From the NCBI GenBank assembly GCA_030604325.1, contig JAUVWC010000002.1, forward strand, positions 1-13,956: a DNA stretch of 13,956 bases, written 5' to 3'. A model generated the notes under the pieces. The model did not search any database. It was not told the DNA's origin and worked only from the letters and a program-made list of their open reading frames with translations. Positions 13,876 through 13,956 of the stretch are shown here, one piece after another. The position numbers and the translations under genes were made by a program. Every line of letters starts with the position of its first letter. Position 1 is the first letter of the stretch. Source of the DNA: Candidatus Zixiibacteriota bacterium. GTDB lineage: Bacteria; Blakebacterota; Blakebacteria; Blakebacterales; Blakebacteraceae.

Positions 13876-13955
13876 CACATTCACCGGTATCTATCCGCAT
13901 TCAACAGTATCCAGTCGTATTTAATCATTTTAAACCATACTTATCTGTATCTAGC
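13876..13955. repeat. Four degenerate 20-bp tandem repeats upstream of the membrane-protein gene
   Basis: Units 13876-13895, 13896-13915, 13916-13935 and 13936-13955 align without gaps. They share a C-R-Y-A-T/C-T-T/C-A start and, in units 1, 2 and 4, a GTATCYA core at the same place; unit 3 has diverged. The array is A+T-rich compared with the genes and reaches the window edge, so the copy number is unknown. It could be a binding array or just a decayed minisatellite. Confidence 0.7.
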
Positions 13956-13956
13956 C

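Noticed and set aside
1-13956. CRISPR array, prophage or intact insertion sequence
   Set aside because: No spaced repeat array, integrase, phage or transposase gene is visible; the only repeats are the short ones listed.

Overview
The window reads as a bacterial chromosome segment from a G+C-rich anaerobe that decodes UGA as selenocysteine. Almost everything up to 12.3 kb encodes iron-sulfur, flavin and thiamine redox proteins. Starts are preceded by clear Shine-Dalgarno sequences, genes overlap by ATGA or GTGA, and both selenocysteine UGA codons are followed at once by a stem-loop inside the coding region, which is the bacterial and not the archaeal arrangement. The phylum cannot be fixed from the sequence. 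Sulfate-reducing or syntrophic Desulfobacterota are plausible because HdrA-type selenoproteins are known there; anaerobic Actinobacteriota or Chloroflexota are not excluded.

Region 1 (1-2922, + strand): a four-gene 2-oxoacid:ferredoxin oxidoreductase set in the order D-A-B-C (korDABC-like), translationally coupled. It oxidises a 2-oxoacid (2-oxoglutarate is the best guess) with CoA to acyl-CoA, CO2 and reduced ferredoxin, or runs in reverse.

Region 2 (3008-12317, + strand): a heterodisulfide-reductase-like cluster. In order it encodes a 1060-residue double HdrA selenoprotein, an MvhD protein with a long lysine-rich N-terminal extension, an HdrC-HdrB (HdrD-like) fusion, an 831-residue HdrA-MvhD fusion that is a second selenoprotein, a 48-residue zinc-ribbon protein, HdrC and HdrB. 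Both hdrA genes carry an in-frame UGA at the same place, where HdrA normally has cysteine (DCSxC-I-L). Each UGA is followed 27 nt later by a GGUC-capped hairpin lying in a 32-nt block that differs between the copies at one base. A conventional gene call would split both genes. No hydrogenase or formate dehydrogenase gene is present, so the adjacent Kor enzyme is the only visible ferredoxin partner. The inference is a Kor-coupled, flavin-based electron bifurcating or confurcating system with Hdr-type cores; its disulfide or other acceptor is unknown. A strong hairpin terminator follows hdrB.

Region 3 (12412-13956, - strand): ordinary genes, convergent with the redox cluster: a GNAT acetyltransferase, tRNA-Pro(CGG) with encoded CCA, and a small membrane protein of the Sm_multidrug_ex/COG2426 type. 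Four degenerate 20-bp tandem repeats lie upstream of the membrane gene and run to the window edge.
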